Source: Clostridia bacterium
GTDB lineage: Bacteria > Bacillota > Clostridia > Christensenellales > CAG-917
Reading direction: 5' to 3'
DNA length: 7,661 nt
NCBI GenBank assembly: GCA_900754695.1
Contig: CAAEDU010000014.1
Span: forward strand, 1 to 7,661
This document shows positions 6,028 to 7,661 of the stretch, piece by piece (the stretch's first letter is position 1; every line of letters starts with the position of its first letter). Under the pieces are notes generated by a model. It saw nothing but the letters and a program-made list of their open reading frames with translations. It had not been told where the DNA came from and did not search any database. The position numbers and the translations under genes were made by a program.

Positions 6028-7515
6028 TCATTCCTTTTCGGGGACGTCCTCCGCTACGACCTCCGCCTCGACGAACTCGGCGTCTGCGGGGGCAGAGATC
6101 ACTTCCGCCTCGGCGGGCGCCGCGCTCTCCTGCACGGGAGCGGAGCCCGCGCGGAATGCCGCGATCTTGTCAACGAGCCTCAGTACGACATCGAGACCGA
6201 GACCCACCGTCTCCTTTTCGAAGCGCTCGGGCTGATCGTAGAAGGTGTGATAATAGTAGGTGAGGATGGGGTTCTGCGCAGCAAATGTGATGCTCTTCAC
6301 GCCCGCCTTGGTGAAGGGGGTGGAGTCGCAGCCGCCCACGGGGTTGGCGATGTTGCCGGGGTTCTCGATGCCGGCGTCTCTCATCGCCTCGGCGAGCATC
6401 CTCTCGAGATCCGCGTCAAAGCGGGTGAACTGCCAGGTGTCGCCGTGGACGACCTGGAAGTGGTCCTTGTCCGCGATGGAGTCGATGTTGATGTTCCAGC
6501 AATTCTTCAGGATGTCCTCGCCCTTGTGACGGCGGGTGAACGCGATGGAGCCTCTGAGACCCGCCTCTTCGGAGCCGCAGTTGAAGTCGATGATGCGGCA
6601 GCCCGCGGGGAGCTTGTCCGGGTTCTCCTTGAAATATTTGGTGGCGGCATACGCGATGCCGATGCCCGTCGCGTTGTCCATCGCTCCCGGGGACGCGGTG
6701 CGGGGGTTCTTGTCCGCCCACAGCGTGATGAGGAAGCATCCCGGGATGACAAAGAGGGGGATGAGGATGTAGAGCGCCACGGAGAGGTCGGAAAGCCCTG
6801 CCGCGAGCTCAATGATGCGCATGAGCTCATCCTCGGTCATGTTCTCCATGCTGTCGGACATGAGTGCGGAGAGACCGAACTTGGTGACCAGATCCAGCTC
6901 GCTGAAAAACATCGCCGCAGAGCACGCGAAGATGAACAGGAAGGCAACGACGCCGATGCCCATCTTGACGAAGGCGGAAACGGGACCGCTCGGCATGAAA
7001 CGGGTCGCCGCGGAGTGCTTCCAGTTCCAGCTCGTATCCGTGTGGGCGGAGAGCATGATGGTGTAGTCATACTTGCCGTCCGCGGGGAGCACCTCGCCGT
7101 AGACGTTCTGCGACACTTCCTGCTTGAAGGCGAAGTCGAACCACGTCTTGTAGAGGAAGACGCTGCACACCAGCCAGACGAGAGTCGCGAGGCAGATGAA
7201 GAACGCGAGCCCGTGCAGACCGATGAACAGCCCCGACACGCCGGATGTGCTGAACGAAACCGAAGGGAACAGCATGAGCACCGCGGCTACGATGCCCGCC
7301 CAACCGGCATACGGGATGCCGCCTATGCTGGCGCGGGGCGCGACAAGGAATTTCTCCTTGACGGGAGTGATGCCGATGGCTTTGAGCTTGTCTGCCATGT
7401 GGTCGGCGAATTTGCGTTCGTTGTCGGAACCGGGCAAACGGGGACCTATATCGTTTGCCGCCGTCTCGACGATGCCGAATGCTTCGTCGGCATACGGTCT
7501 GAGTTCTTCTCTCAT
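6028..7515 (-). CDS. Membrane-embedded M28 family zinc aminopeptidase
   Basis: Protein of 495 residues with a complete M28 di-zinc site: H158 and D160 in SAHTDTS, bridging D280 in GAMDNATG, catalytic E316 and ligand E317 in CGSEEAGLRGS, D345 in NINIDS, and H423 in YYYHTFYDQPE. GGCDSTPFTKAG (394-405) is the substrate-site loop. By family it should remove N-terminal residues from peptides; the actual substrate is unknown. There is no signal peptide. Four hydrophobic helices are predicted at about 65-88, 95-121, 180-204 and 241-267. The last two sit between the first metal ligands (H158/D160) and D280. Helices come in pairs, so all ligands fall on the same side as the N-terminus, probably the cytoplasm. 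The last 38 residues are an Ala/Glu/Val-rich acidic tail. ATG at 7515 follows GGGAGGATAT; upstream in-frame codons lie in the leader and are rejected. It is a single gene converging with spmAB. Confidence 0.93.
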   Translation of the reverse strand: MREELRPYADEAFGIVETAANDIGPRLPGSDNERKFADHMADKLKAIGITPVKEKFLVAPRASIGGIPYAGWAGIVAAVLMLFPSVSFSTSGVSGLFIGLHGLAFFICLATLVWLVCSVFLYKTWFDFAFKQEVSQNVYGEVLPADGKYDYTIMLSAHTDTSWNWKHSAATRFMPSGPVSAFVKMGIGVVAFLFIFACSAAMFFSELDLVTKFGLSALMSDSMENMTEDELMRIIELAAGLSDLSVALYILIPLFVIPGCFLITLWADKNPRTASPGAMDNATGIGIAYAATKYFKENPDKLPAGCRIIDFNCGSEEAGLRGSIAFTRRHKGEDILKNCWNINIDSIADKDHFQVVHGDTWQFTRFDADLERMLAEAMRDAGIENPGNIANPVGGCDSTPFTKAGVKSITFAAQNPILTYYYHTFYDQPERFEKETVGLGLDVVLRLVDKIAAFRAGSAPVQESAAPAEAEVISAPADAEFVEAEVVAEDVPEKE

Positions 7516-7529
7516 ATATCCTCCCTTTT

Positions 7530-7542
7530 CCGCCTTAGGCGG
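7530..7542. repeat. Small perfect inverted repeat just before the peptidase ribosome binding site
   Basis: CCGCCT and AGGCGG (arms 7530-7535/7537-7542, one central base) lie directly upstream of AAAAGGGAGG, the ribosome binding site of the M28 gene. With a one-base centre it would fold poorly as RNA, so a protein-binding site or chance are both possible. Confidence 0.45.
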
Positions 7543-7593
7543 GGTTAGTTTCGATAAAGTCTCGGGGGTTATCTTGATTTCCCCCTCCAACCC

Positions 7594-7632
7594 GGGGACC
7601 CCACAAAATGCATGCATTTTGCGGGGAGCCCC
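7594..7632. repeat. Large composite palindrome upstream of the peptidase gene
   Basis: The core CAAAATGCA/TGCATTTTG (7604-7621) is a perfect 18-base palindrome. It is flanked by CCCC (7599-7602) against GGGG (7623-7626), and further out by GGGG (7594-7597) against CCCC (7629-7632), with single mismatches between blocks. It lies about 80 bases upstream of the M28 start codon. It could be a terminator-like stem of an upstream gene, a cruciform, or a copy of a dispersed palindromic element. The flanking bases show no transposase gene. Confidence 0.75.
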
Positions 7633-7661
7633 ATTCGGGCTTTCCTCCCCCGTGTCCGAAC

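Noticed and set aside
5902..7548. Long plus-strand open frame of 548 codons opposite the M28 gene
   Set aside because: It is the antisense shadow of a GC-rich gene. Its product is rich in Arg, Gly, Glu and Val without domains or membrane pattern, while the minus strand has a full catalytic motif set and a good ribosome binding site.
7543..7600. Promoter for the M28 gene around TTTATC on the minus strand
   Set aside because: No -35 element with a proper spacer could be found; only a loose -10-like word is present.

Overview
The window reads as ordinary chromosome of a GC-rich, endospore-forming member of the Clostridia (Firmicutes), probably an uncultured gut-type lineage. The evidence for this is a spmA-spmB pair (sporulation genes), a metG-tatD-rsmA order typical of Firmicutes, a TatD-linked radical SAM gene of the kind seen in Clostridia, strong AGGAGG-type ribosome binding sites, and a near-consensus sigma-A promoter in an otherwise GC-rich sequence. 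The species cannot be named from the sequence alone.

Layout. Bases 1-128 hold no gene, but carry a row of GC-rich hairpins behind rsmA. Four genes then lie on the minus strand and are read right to left: metG (methionyl-tRNA synthetase), tatD (metal-dependent hydrolase/DNase), a small TatD-linked radical SAM protein, and rsmA/ksgA (16S rRNA dimethyltransferase). metG and tatD overlap by one base (TGATG). The radical SAM gene follows after 29 bases. rsmA follows after a 202-base gap that can fold into several stems and has its own strong ribosome binding site. A consensus promoter sits just upstream of metG. rnmV (RNase M5), which usually lies between tatD and ksgA in this neighbourhood, is absent, and the radical SAM gene occupies that space.

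spmA and spmB run divergently from metG on the plus strand. They overlap by ATGA and encode membrane proteins needed for spore core dehydration in Bacillus. They converge on an M28-family zinc aminopeptidase gene on the minus strand. A shared bidirectional terminator lies between the two. The M28 protein is unusual: four predicted membrane helices sit inside or before the catalytic domain, two of them between metal ligands, and it ends in a long acidic Ala/Glu-rich tail. Its upstream region contains a large GC/AT palindrome.

No mobile element, phage gene, CRISPR array, tRNA or rRNA was seen. I found no convincing new multi-gene system. The most interesting points are the membrane-embedded M28 peptidase, the TatD/radical SAM pair of unknown substrate, and the palindromic elements at both window ends.
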